Source: Vicia villosa
Lineage: Eukaryota > Streptophyta > Magnoliopsida > Fabales > Fabaceae
Direction of reading: 5' to 3'
Assembly: GCF_029867415.1 (NCBI RefSeq)
Contig: NC_081182.1
Span: 40,267,155-40,331,154, forward strand
DNA length: 64,000 bases
Shown here: positions 52,430-62,800 of the stretch, in pieces
How positions within the stretch are numbered: the stretch's first letter is position 1
How the letters are laid out: every line of letters begins with the position of its first letter
Made by a program: the position numbers and the translations under genes
Notes under the pieces: model-generated
Told to the model about the DNA's origin: nothing
The model's database searches: none
Seen by the model: only the letters and a program-made list of their open reading frames with translations

Positions 52430-54163
52430 TGATAACTGCAAGTGCACAGTCGTGTCGTGTAGTTTTAAAAGATATCGAATCCACAGGGACTATGAATCGA
52501 TCTACCGTTATCTAAGGTTACTATGTAAAGCTAGGAGTACTAAAATTTCGATTGTTCCTAAGGGAAAGTGATTGTGAGAAAATAAAGAATAATAATAAAA
52601 GACAGGTATCAGTATGTATTTCGTTTAACTAAAGGCAATCCGAAGGTTCATTGGCTTTTGCATAATTAAATTAAAAATCTTTACTAATTCCAATTGATTA
52701 AAAATCCTCGTCTCAAACTTTCGCTCTGTTGATTCAGACTACTATCCTAATCCTAATGTACGCTTTCGCCATCCCATTAGATTTTAGAAGAGCTTTTTGG
52801 AAACAATGTAATTAATAAAATGCCTATTTTACGAGGTTGTTATCTATTTAAATCTCCTAATCTCAAACTTTCGCTCTGTTGACTCGGAACATGCTAATAT
52901 CCCTAACGTACGCTTTCGCCATCCCGCTCGAGTGTAAAAACAATTTTTGAAAATAAATAAGTTCCCATTAGTTTTAATACGCTTTCGCCGTCCTTAAAAC
53001 TAATGTCCTATGTCTACTATCCAGTTAAAGATCTCAAACTTTCGCTCTATTGATTTTAACCTTTGACCGTCCTAATCCCTCAAACTTTCGCTCTATTGGT
53101 TTTAAGACTTACTAATTAAACTAGACATATAAACCAAAAATAAGTGATAATTAATAAAACATAATTTAAGCCAATTTATTTCGGATCCCTACGGTTAACT
53201 TACTTTACATACCGACACCTTTAGTATTTTAGCCAGACATATTAATACGATTAAACATACATATATTGGTTCGGTTCATAATAATAAGCATATTAAATGG
53301 CATATAATATATCATGCAGATAATTAATATAAATAAGGCGGTAAATAAAAAACCTGAATTAAAATAAATCTGGATTGAATTGAATCTTGAAGTACTCGAA
53401 CTTCCACCACAGGTTGGCTGGATCGTTCTTCGAAATTTAAATGGCAGAAAAATAAAAACAAGGAAATAAAGCGATAAATCTAACGTAAGGCTAGATCTAT
53501 GAAAAGTTCACAACAATTTCCAGTGTAGAAATCGTTGTGAGAAAATAGACGGTTAAATGAAAACAGAATAAAGAAAAGCAGTTCGCGGTACAATTTCGGC
53601 AGCACTTCGTTGGCAGGAAATCGGACAGATTGAAGTGAGATAGCAGGTCCTATTTATAGGAGGGGATTTGCAGTTGGAATCCGTGAATTGAGGGACCTTT
53701 TTCTGACTGGGACCTGGAGACGTGCGTCTCCGCTTCTTCAGGAAGTGCTCTTGACTGACTTGAGACGTGCGTCTCAAGTGGAGGAAAAATAGGGGCAGTT
53801 GGAGACGGGCGTCTCCTCTTGGTGACGTGGCAGAAGAGAACGTGGAGACGTGCGTCTCCACTTGTTGCATGGTTTGGGCTACGCATTTTTGTTCCTTTGT
53901 GGGCTGGTTCGTCTCTTTTGGGCCTTTGGGTCCTAATTGCACCCTTCTTTCACTTCAGCACTCTCTTTTCATCTTTTAGGCATAAATATTTGTCATTTAA
54001 GCTCAATTTTCTTTCCTTTTCGCAAATAGTCGTAATTGAAGTGTAAAACCTGAAATAAAGCAAATACACGCGTAATATCATAATAAATTAACATAATAAA
54101 CGGAAAATGCTATAAATATCTATGGATTTTAGGCTAAATATACGATATAAAATCGTGTTATCA
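52430..54163 (-). mobile_element. Nested Athila-type LTR
   Basis: On the minus strand it starts TGATAACACGATTTTATATC and ends gtgcacttgcagttatca (TG...CA, with 7-bp inverted ends). A TATA box, cctataaatagg, lies near 53651-53662 (minus), with a hairpin cluster upstream of it at 53716-53861. 52740-53100 carries repeats of ctcaaactttcgctct and tacgctttcgcc. No 5-bp target duplication is visible (aaatc against ttgcg), so it may come from recombination between elements or an older event. Confidence 0.75.
53716..53861. repeat. Four GGAGACG-tg-CGTCTCC hairpins
   Basis: 53716-53731, 53758-53779, 53801-53816 and 53842-53861. Each has a stem of 7-10 bp and a 2-nt loop. In the second copy the base before GAGACG is T paired with A instead of G paired with C, and the next-but-one pair is C-G instead of G-C, so arms change together. 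The third copy differs only in the loop (gg). Confidence 0.9.
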
Positions 54164-54909
54164 TTGCGCGCGTTGATCTATAATTTGAGGGTCAACCAAA
54201 CGGACTCCTCTCTCCTCTCTCAATTGGTTGATCAAAAGATAAGGGCAACCCACCCCATTTGCTGCCCGTGACGATCGAATCTATCGATCAGAGTAACCAG
54301 CAATACATTATTTAATCCGTTAACTATAATGATCAAACCCATTGATCATCGCAACTAACGGTGACATATTAAATCAGGGTTGTACGCCCAAACATTCAAA
54401 ACACACTAAACCACGATACTACGGATTTTCATCCCTTCAATACTGCGATTTTCAAATCTACGATAAGGTAATTCAAAATACCTTCGAACTTCGCATTTCA
54501 AAAACTACGACAAGGTAACTCAAAATACCTTCAAACCATATCAAATCAAACTCTAATTCTAAGGCGTACAACCCTGTGCCCGAACTACGTTGACTCTGAT
54601 TCTCCCTAAGGAGATACGTAGGCACTTGGATAACCAAGGCGAGTCCCCTTCCCTAAAACCCTCAATTCAGTTCAAATCTCACTTTTCACCCTTCTCATTT
54701 CCTTAGCTATTAACCTCTATAATTTTGTCATAAAACTGTACCTTAGACTTAAAACCTTAGGAAAGGGTTAAGGGTGCCTAACACCTTCCCTCGACCTGAT
54801 TATAATAATCTTACCCCGATCTCTTAACTGCGTAGGGTTTCCTATTCGCCCTTCAGAATAGGTGGCGACTCTAAAAAGCTTTAATTTAAGGGCAGGTTGC
54901 TACAGAATG

Positions 54910-55276
54910 CAAGACAAACCCTGAGGTCTACCTGATAGCCACAAGCATATGGAGATCAACCCATCCAAGATCATGGATGCATATTTATAGAGGAAAACCT
55001 TATAGCTTAAGGAAAAGGAAGTTCACAATGATCATGAAAACAAAACCCTAGTTTCCAACCATAATTGATGAAGGAACAACTTGAATCAACCTTTAATGAA
55101 AATGAGGGCTTCAAAGCAATAGAGAAGTCCTAACTCTTCAAGATCCTTGATCACATGCCAAGTTATTGATTAATTATGCATGTTATGTAAAATGACCTGA
55201 TGTAAAGGTAATGCATATGAGGAGAATGAAATGCATAAGCCAAATGATTTGATAAAAGATAGGACATATTTGGGAT
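54910..55276. other. Flank of the Ogre-like LTR insertion
   Basis: Continues the sequence that ended at 50912. No gene or structural signal recognised. Confidence 0.4.
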
Positions 55277-55668
55277 ATGACAGATATGATAACTAATCAT
55301 AAAAATGTGGGAAGATTAGGCCTACATAAGTCAGATGAAACGAATAAAGCGTGCTTCATGAAACTGGTGTGGAAGTTGCATAATGATGGGGAAGACTTAT
55401 GGTGTAAAGTGTTGAAGAACAAGTATCAAGTTTTTTGGGTCAAGCTCAATACGGATAAGGCTTGCACTGTATGTAGGGCATTAGGGTATGAAGGTATCAT
55501 TCGAGATATGCATAGCGAGTGCAAGGATGGTTTTCCTAAGTAAATTGAGAAGTGTAGTGTTGTTAGGGCAAAAATATGAGAAATTTATGAAGGGTTAACT
55601 CTTATAAAGAAATTAGGCAAAGTGGAGATGAATATTGATTCTTCTATCATTGTCAAAATGCTAGAGTG
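55277..55668 (+). pseudogene. LINE fragment: RT end joined to RNase H
   Basis: First part: GRLGLHKSDETNKACFMKLV and LWCKVLKNKYQ, the conserved end of plant LINE RT. It passes directly into VFWVKLNTDKAC, then EGIIRDMHSECKDGF and VEMNIDSSIIVKML, the RNase H domain. The usual spacer with zf-RVT between them is missing, so there is an internal deletion. Stops occur at 55541 and further on. It ends where the ORF of the next element is cut off. Confidence 0.7.
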
Positions 55669-56446
55669 ATAGGAGCTCGTCACCAAGACCTAAAGCACAG
55701 GCCAAGGTAGTAATAATGCCTCCAAGCAAGAATGGATTTGTAGCGGGGGCGTTAACTAAACCTTGGATGTGTTGGAACATAAACGGTGCGGCATTGAAAC
55801 GGATATTGTTAAGCGCACAGTAAAGGAAAAATAATTCATTTTGGTTTACCTTGTGGTTGTTGGATCTTGCAAAAATAATATGCCCCAAGACACGTTGAAA
55901 ATAACGTATAGCGGGGTTTTGAATGTGAGAAGCATGAAGAGCTCTCCAACCGGTAGGATTTTCTCCAGTGAGATGGAACCAAAATTCAAAAGCGAGATCC
56001 TCCCAGGATCGACCATTGAGTTCTTGAAAGATTGAGCGGTGAGCAATTGGAGCATGATTAAAATGCAAATATGAAGCTACGACATCTTGATCTAGAGCAT
56101 ATTCACGGTTGAACATCCGGAATTGGATGCTACCGGTTGAGAATGGTTGAGTAGAGGGAGTGTCGTAGTTGAAGGAACTCAAAAATTCCAAGACGAGCGG
56201 CTCATAAGTAGGTACGGGTTCGGTACAAAGATGGTGGAGGCTAGATTTAGTGAGCAAACGGGTGACACCATCAATGAGACCCAAAGTTTCTAGACACTCG
56301 GTGTTCACAAATTTTGTGGGAACAACCGAACGTTCGTAGAAAGCAACATATTTTGTTCGTTGAGCATCATCTCGGAAGATAATGTTTGAAAGGTCGGGAG
56401 GTGGTCGCTCGGGACGCTCACCACGGATTAATGAACGTGGAGGCAT
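55661..56446 (-). CDS. Second ORF1-type protein in the envelope position, truncated
   Basis: 261 residues, starting MPPRSLIRGE. It is related to the 462-residue protein at 57238-58626: both have L-EFLSS (residues about 85-90), an HNPA/QNPA-RYF---LAH/LGH-IF block (about 180), an ELF-----N----NA--FM block and GG--T--A-A-G---LL-L (about 245). This is the family Pfam calls ATHILA ORF-1 (from memory). The copy stops just after LLSL, exactly where the neighbouring protein goes on for another 190 residues, so its 3' part is missing, replaced by the LINE fragment. It has its own TATA box about 95 bp upstream. Function of the family is unknown; the position is that of an envelope gene, but no membrane segment is visible. 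Confidence 0.7.
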   Translation of the reverse strand: MPPRSLIRGERPERPPPDLSNIIFRDDAQRTKYVAFYERSVVPTKFVNTECLETLGLIDGVTRLLTKSSLHHLCTEPVPTYEPLVLEFLSSFNYDTPSTQPFSTGSIQFRMFNREYALDQDVVASYLHFNHAPIAHRSIFQELNGRSWEDLAFEFWFHLTGENPTGWRALHASHIQNPAIRYFQRVLGHIIFARSNNHKVNQNELFFLYCALNNIRFNAAPFMFQHIQGLVNAPATNPFLLGGIITTLACALGLGDELLSL

Positions 56447-56534
56447 GGTGAATATGGAAATGAAAAATAAAAATGTAGTGTAGAAGAGTAGAGAATGGTA
56501 TGATAGTTGTGAGGAAGAAGAGTGGTGGTGGTGT

Positions 56535-56550
56535 GGTTTTATAGTGAGGT
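56535..56550 (-). promoter_or_regulatory. TATA box before the second ORF1-type gene
   Basis: On the minus strand, cactataaaaccacacc, followed by a CT/CA-rich leader of about 75 nt and the ATG at 56446. Hairpins at 56841-56918 lie about 300-380 bp upstream, the same arrangement as in the LTR at 52430-54163. Confidence 0.55.
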
Positions 56551-56840
56551 TTGAAAATGGGGTGGTTAATGGAGAATTAAAATGGATTAATGGTGGTGGT
56601 TGAAGTTTGAATAGAATAGAAGAATGGGAAATGAATGGAGTTTAAGAGGTGAATGATGGAGGATGAATGAGGTTAATGGAGTTTAAATGGAATAAATAGG
56701 GGAAGAATGAGGAGAATGAATTTTGAAATTCAAATTCAAAATTCAAAAATGGGATAAATGTGGTCTTCTGCGTGGTCAAAAAGGCAGCACAGACTGCTGG
56801 CCTTGGGAAGGCGCGCGTCTCAGGCAGCCAGTCTGCTGGG

Positions 56841-56918
56841 GGACAGGCATGGAGACGTGCGTCTCCTGTCCTATGCATGCAGACTGCTGGTCCCACATAA
56901 ATGGAGACGTGCGTCTCC
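56841..56918. repeat. Two GGAGACG-tg-CGTCTCC hairpins
   Basis: 56851-56866, extended by outer arms ggacag/ctgtcc (56841-56871), and 56903-56918. A partial third (gcgcgcgtctcag) lies near 56812. Identical core to the hairpins at 53716-53861. Confidence 0.9.
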
Positions 56919-57237
56919 TAGCTCAGGTAAGTGGTTTCCACACGTGCAGGTGTGGACCAATTCTGACAGTAGCAATAATACAGAATACCAGCTCAGTACA
57001 GTGTCATTGTATCATACTATAAACGGCAAAAATATGGTATACAGGAATGCATAGCAGTTTAATAGTGATGTAGTAAAACACAGTAGCAGTAATAAATAGA
57101 ATATTGCATTTAAAATTAAACCAGTACTGAGTGTTAACAGAAGCAGAAAGCAAAAGTGCAGAAAAATGTAAATCTAAACTAGGAATAGAAATTACTAAAA
57201 CTAGAAATAAAAATCTAATAATCTAATACGGTAACAT

Positions 57238-58626
57238 CTAGCCACGTCTATTGTTGTTTTGATTAGACTGAATGTGTTTGAAAACTTCGTCGAACTGAGC
57301 ATTGACGGTGTCGATGAAATTGAAGAAATGCATTTGCAAAGTGTGAAGCTCGTTGCGCACATGTTGTACATCTTGTTGTAGTGCATTGATTGCTTGTTCG
57401 TGCGTGTTCAGATTGGGCATCCTTTGATTTACCGATGCGGTGGACGTAGCGGGTTGTTGTGGCTCGAGTTCGACATCAGTCATGTCAACAGTGTATTCAT
57501 CAGCAGAATCTTCAGAAGGTGTCTCAGGCTCGTACTCGGGTATAGGCTCGTCTTCTGATAAAGGTTCATATTCAGGAATCGGTTCATCTTCAGGTAAAGG
57601 TTCATAGTATCCAGGAGGTGTTTCAGGTTCAGATTCGGATGCAGGCATTTCCTCATCAAAATGTTCATAAGCTTGAGGAGTTTCAGGTGAGGGCTCTCTC
57701 TCAGGAATCTGACCATAGTAAAGCCAGTTGGCAGGGTTGTGCACACTTGTCCTAGGATTCGGTAAGGTGAACTGATACCAAACTTTGTTATCAATGAGCA
57801 ATTCAAACCGATGAGGTCCAAGATTACCGATGATACCTCGATTAAAGCAGAAATTGATGTCCATAGAGGTATGGGTACCAAAAGGTGTCAATCTAAGCAA
57901 AGGTACTCTCATTCCTATGGCATTAGCAATCATAGTGACGAATCCGCCAATCCTAATGGGTGAAACTTCGTCTTGCATGATGCGCTCGAAGTTTGTTAGC
58001 ATGAATGCGATGGCATTGACCGGGCGATTCTGAGAGGAGCAGAACATGATGAATAACTCTTCTCTAGTAACTTCAGTGACATTATCAGGCTTTCCAAAAA
58101 TGTAGTGAGCAAGGATCTTGTGAAAGTAGCGGAAAGCAGGATTGTGGATGTTCTCAGAGTGAAATTCATTCTCTTCAGGGTTATCATTTCCAGTGATTTT
58201 CCCCCAGAATTTTTCCAGCTCCCAGTATGGAAGGTTTTCTTCAGCTACTTTGGCATATGCATCGGGTCCATGAGGTAGTTCTAACATTTTAGCAAAGTCT
58301 CCCATGCAAAAGTTAAATTCCATTCCAAAGAGTCGAAAAAGGATGACTCCTTTCTTCAGTCCTTGTCCACTGTTTGGAAGATAGGTCAGTGAGCTCAAAA
58401 ATTCCAAAGTGAGTTTCCGGTAGGTATTAAACTTGCGGAACAAGTGGTAACCAGTCCAACCGACTTGGTTAAGCAGGTGCAAAACGCTTTCTTGGATGCC
58501 AAGTCGTATCATAGTCGATTGGTCAGGGTAGCAAGTCAGATCTATTTGTCTTTCAGCCAGCTTGTTGAATCTTGCTTCTTGTCCTCTACCACGGAACACA
58601 ACTTCCATATTATCAACTCCTTCCAT
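57238..58626 (-). CDS. ORF1-type protein in the envelope position of the Athila element
   Basis: 462 residues, intact. The N-terminal 1-250 is the conserved ATHILA ORF-1-like region (KLTLEFLSSLTYL, HNPAFRYFHKILAHYIFGKP, ELFIMFCSSQNRPVNAIAFM). Residues about 310-390 are a Pro/Glu-rich acidic repeat (EPLPEDEPIPEYEPLSEDEP). Residues about 405-455 form a predicted coiled coil (NALQQDVQHVRNELHTLQMH). No signal peptide or membrane segment, so a true envelope is unlikely. It follows integrase by 385 bp on the same strand. The leader has a polypyrimidine stretch and ttctag near 58650, a possible acceptor for a spliced subgenomic mRNA (inference). Its role is unknown. Confidence 0.8.
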   Translation of the reverse strand: MEGVDNMEVVFRGRGQEARFNKLAERQIDLTCYPDQSTMIRLGIQESVLHLLNQVGWTGYHLFRKFNTYRKLTLEFLSSLTYLPNSGQGLKKGVILFRLFGMEFNFCMGDFAKMLELPHGPDAYAKVAEENLPYWELEKFWGKITGNDNPEENEFHSENIHNPAFRYFHKILAHYIFGKPDNVTEVTREELFIMFCSSQNRPVNAIAFMLTNFERIMQDEVSPIRIGGFVTMIANAIGMRVPLLRLTPFGTHTSMDINFCFNRGIIGNLGPHRFELLIDNKVWYQFTLPNPRTSVHNPANWLYYGQIPEREPSPETPQAYEHFDEEMPASESEPETPPGYYEPLPEDEPIPEYEPLSEDEPIPEYEPETPSEDSADEYTVDMTDVELEPQQPATSTASVNQRMPNLNTHEQAINALQQDVQHVRNELHTLQMHFFNFIDTVNAQFDEVFKHIQSNQNNNRRG

Positions 58627-59011
58627 CGTAGTTAGTAGTTAATTGAAAAACCTAGAAGTTGAAAATATTAGGATAAGTTAGAATTAGGCTAGTGTTTATT
58701 TAAAATAAAATAAAAAGTTAAAATTAAGCTTAGATAACAAGTTATAATAATAAATATAATTATAACGGAAATATTTTCTCAATTCATAGATAGTAGTTAT
58801 AATTATAATAATTATTATAAGATGTATGAAAAATCAAAAATGATTAAAATTAAAATTAAAAATAGAATAAAGTTTTAAAAATGAAAAATAAAAATAAAAA
58901 ATTAGAAAAATTAAAGTTTTAATAAAAAAATAGAAGAATAAATAAATGTGGGTTGTCTCCCACCAAGCGCTTTGTTTAATGTCGTAAGCTCGACGATTTA
59001 AAAATAGAAAA
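58627..59011. other. AT-rich spacer between integrase and the ORF1-type gene
   Basis: Non-coding; on the minus strand it starts with the polymerase ORF stop and the tract caaagcgcttggtgggagac, and ends with the possible splice acceptor before the next ATG. Confidence 0.5.
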
Positions 59012-59873
59012 CTATTTTTTCGAAAGAGCGGGCAGTTCGTCAAGTTTAAAAACTTCGATGTTTTCATCGTATTCGAGATGATGGTAATACTTAAGACGTT
59101 GCCCATTTACAACAAAAGGTTTGACGGTTTCTCCTTTGATTTCTATCGCTCCACTCGGAAATATGTTAGTTATTTCGAAAGGGCCAGACCATCTAGATCG
59201 TAACTTACCAGGAAATAATTTTAGTCTAGAATTAAATAAGAGCACTTTATCGCCTATGCTAAAATTTTTCCTAGATATACGCTTGTCGTGCCATTTTTTC
59301 GTTCGCTCTTTATAGATTTTGGCGTTTTCGTAAGCGTCTTGTCTAAGTTCTTCTAATTCGTTTATGTCTAGAAGTCGTTTCTCACCAGCGGCAGTGTAGT
59401 TTAGGTTTAAGTTCTTAATGGCCCAATAGGCTTTATGTTCTAACTCTACTGGTAGGTGGCATGATTTTCCATAAACGAGTTTGAATGGGGTAGTTCCTAT
59501 TGGAGTTTTGAAAGCTGTTCTATAAGCCCATAAAGCTTCATTTAGCTTGGTTGACCAATCTTTCCTAGATATAGCAACAGTTTTCTCCAATATTTGTTTT
59601 ATTTCGCGGTTAGATACTTCTACTTGACCGCTTGTTTGTGGATGGTATGGTGTGGCTATTCGATGATTTACTCCATATTTTCGAAGGAGTTTCTCAAGTA
59701 CTCTTGAAATGAAATGGGAACCACCATCGCTAATTACCAATCTTGGCACACCGAACCTAGGAAAGATGACGTTTTTGAAAAGTTTAATAACTACTCGTGT
59801 ATCGTTCGTAGGGGAAGCAATAGCTTCTATCCATTTTGAAACGTAATCGACGGCTACGAGTATATATTGATTC
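59012..59873 (-). CDS. Integrase C-terminal half (after a frameshift)
   Basis: Continuation of the polymerase in another frame. The open frame extends upstream of the first Met at 59749 to the frameshift near 59872. It contains the second catalytic Asp ([10 protein letters not shown]) and catalytic Glu ([13 protein letters not shown]) of the DDE core. The C-terminal part has [20 protein letters not shown] and [18 protein letters not shown], typical of Ty3/gypsy integrase. It ends DELPALSKK. Confidence 0.85.
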
Positions 59874-62800
59874 CAAACGATGACGGAAACGGTCCCATGA
59901 AGTCTATTCCCCAGACGTCAAATATTTCTACTTCTAGAATGCCTTTTTGAGGCATTTCATCGCGTCTTGAAATGTTTCCAGTTCGTTGGCATCTATCACA
60001 GCTTAGTATAGCAAAATGGACGTCTTTCCACAGGTTGGGCCAGAAAAGTCCAGATTGAAGGATTTTGGCGCAGGTTCTAGATGTGCTATGGTGTCCTCCA
60101 CACGGTGCAGAATGACAATGTGTTATTATGCTTCTTATCTCTTCCTCGGGTACACAACGTCTAAAGATTCCATCGGGGCCTCTTTTGAAAAGGAGTGGGT
60201 CGTCCCAATAGTAATGTTTTAGGTCATGGAAGAATTTCTTCTTCTGTTGGTAGCTTAGGTCAGGAGGAAGCACACCAGCAGCTAGGTAATTTACGAAATC
60301 TGCATACCAAGGTGCGTCAGATCGGGCTAAAGCTATTTCAGCTAATTTCTCGGTTTCAGAGTTTGGACGGTATGGTTCGAATTCATTTGCTTCTAATTGG
60401 GCGATGAGTCTTTCATAAGGGAAATCATCGTCAATTGGTACTTGTTCGGGTTTCAGATTTTCCAATCGAGAGAGGTGATCTGCTACGACATTTTCAGTGC
60501 CTTTCTTATCTTTAATTTCCAGGTCGAATTCTTGCAGTAACAAGATCCATCTCAAAAGTCTTGGTTTAGCGTCCTTTTTGGTTAGGAGGTACCTAATGGC
60601 GGCGTGGTCAGTGTATATGATTATTTTGGCTCCTACCAGGTAAGAACGGAATTTGTCTAATGCGAATACGACAGCTAATAATTCTTTTTCTGTCGTGGCA
60701 TAATTCATCTGAGCTTCGTCTAGGGTTCTACTCGCATAATATATGACATGTAGTTTCTTATCCTTCCTTTGTCCTAGAACGGCTCCTACAGCATAATCAC
60801 TTGCGTCACACATTATTTCGAAAGGCTCATTCCAGTCGGGAGGTTGCATGATTGGTGCAGAGATCAATGCTTGTTTAAGCGTTTGAAATGCTTCAGTGCA
60901 TTTATCGGTGAAAATAAATTCGGCGTCTTTCATGAGTAATTCAGTTAAGGGTTTGGTTATTTTAGAGAAATCCTTAATGAAGCGTCGGTAAAAACCAGCA
61001 TGTCCCAGAAAACTTCTTATTTCTCTAACGGTTTTGGGAGGTTGAAGGTTTTCGATAATTTCGATTTTTGCTTTATCAACTTCGATTCCTCTATCGGATA
61101 CGATGTGTCCAAGTACAATTCCTTGTCGAACCATGAAATGGCATTTTTCCCAATTAAGGACTAGGTTTACGCTTACGCATCGTCTAAGCACCATTTCAAG
61201 GTTTTCTAAACATGTTTCAAAACTTCCTCCACAGACAGAGAAGTCGTCCATAAAGACCTCCATTATTCCATCTAGGAAGTCGGCAAATATTGCCATCATG
61301 CATCTTTGGAAGGTCGCGGGTGCATTGCAGAGTCCAAAAGGCATTCGTCTATAAGCGAATGTACCATAAGGACAGGTGAATGTGGTCTTCTCTTGGTCGT
61401 CAGGGTGGATAGGAATTTGGAAAAATCCGGAGTATCCATCCAGATAACAAAAATGTGAGTGTTTAGCTAAGCGTTCGAGCATTTGATCTATGAAAGGTAA
61501 AGGGAAATGGTCTTTTCGGGTAGCTTTATTTAGCTTCCTATAGTCAATGCACATTCTCCATCCAGTTTGGGTACGTTGTGCTACAGATTCTCCTTTTGCG
61601 TTAGTGATTACAGTGACTCCTCCTTTCTTTGGTACGACGTGAACGGGGCTAACCCATTTACTATCGGATATAGGATATATTATTCCAGCTTCTAGCAGTT
61701 TTTGGATTTCCTTTTTAACCACATCGCTCATAATAGGATTTATTCGCCTTTGATGTTCCCTAGAGGTTTTACTATCGTCTTCGAGCATAATGCGGTGCAT
61801 ACACAGAGAAGGGCTTATACCTTTCAGATCTGATATGTTGTATCCTAAAGCGGTAGGGTATTTTCTTAGGACATTAAGTAATTTTTCAGTCTCGGTTCGT
61901 CCTAAGTTGGCGTTCACTATAACTGGTCGGTTTAGTTCTTCGTCTAGAAATTCGTATCTAAGATCGGTAGGAAGTGTCTTCAGTTCTATAGCAGGTTTCT
62001 TAGGTCCAGGTATAGGATCAGGGGTTAAAGCTAAGCATTCACTGAGGTGGTTATCTTGATATTCCTCACGCCAGTTGTCATCTTCAAAAATTGGCGGCAT
62101 AGGAATTCTTAGGGTTTCGGTTTCCTTATTTGGTTCGGATTTTATTTCCTTGACACACTCGTCGATTATGTCAGCAGAACAGCATGTGTCAATTATAGAA
62201 GGTGCTTTTAGGAATTGGGAAAGGATAAATTCTATTTTCTCTTCTCCTACTTCGAAAGTAAGCTTTCCTCGCTTTACATCTATAATTGCACCAGCGGTTG
62301 CTAAAAATGGTCTTCCTAAAATGATCGGGATGTTAGAATCTTCTTGGATATCCATAATGATGAAGTCAGTTGGGATGTAGAATTGACCTACACGAACAGG
62401 GATATTCTCTAACATTCCTACAGGATATTTAACTGAACGGTCTGCTAGTTGAAGAGACATTCTTGTTGCTTTAAGCTCACCTAGATTGAGTTTCTTACAG
62501 GTCGAAAGAGGCATCAAACTAACACTAGCTCCTAAATCGCACAAGGCTTTCTCTATGATGGTTTTTCCAATTACGCAGGGTATAGAGAAACTACCAGGGT
62601 CTTTCAGTTTTGGAGGCATGTTGTTTTGGATGATAGCGCTACATTCAGCGGTAAGCGTTATAGTTTCGTTATCCTCGAGTTTCTTTTTGTTTGATAAGAT
62701 TTCTTTTAAGAACTTAGCGTACGAAGGCATCTCAGTTATGGCTTCTGTGAATGGTATGGTTATGTTTAATTGCTTCAGAAGTTCTACAAATCCTTTAAAT

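Larger units (their letters stand above)
50913..54904 (+). mobile_element. Ogre-like (Ty3/gypsy Tat) solo LTR containing a second LTR
   Basis: Starts TGTCATACCCCAAAATTTGC, the characteristic start of Ogre-type legume LTRs, and ends aagggcaggttgctaca. The 5-bp repeat GAATG flanks it (50908-50912 and 54905-54909). A TATA-like catatatattac lies near 51762 with an agagggggt leader, giving plus orientation. Two perfect palindromes occur: 18 bp at 52139-52156 (centre gaagcttc) and 22 bp at 52299-52320 (centre actgtacagt). Own length is about 2.26 kb without the nested LTR. Confidence 0.85.

Noticed and set aside
57238..58626. True envelope protein after integrase
   Set aside because: No signal peptide, membrane segment or cleavage site is visible; it fits the ATHILA ORF-1-like family better.
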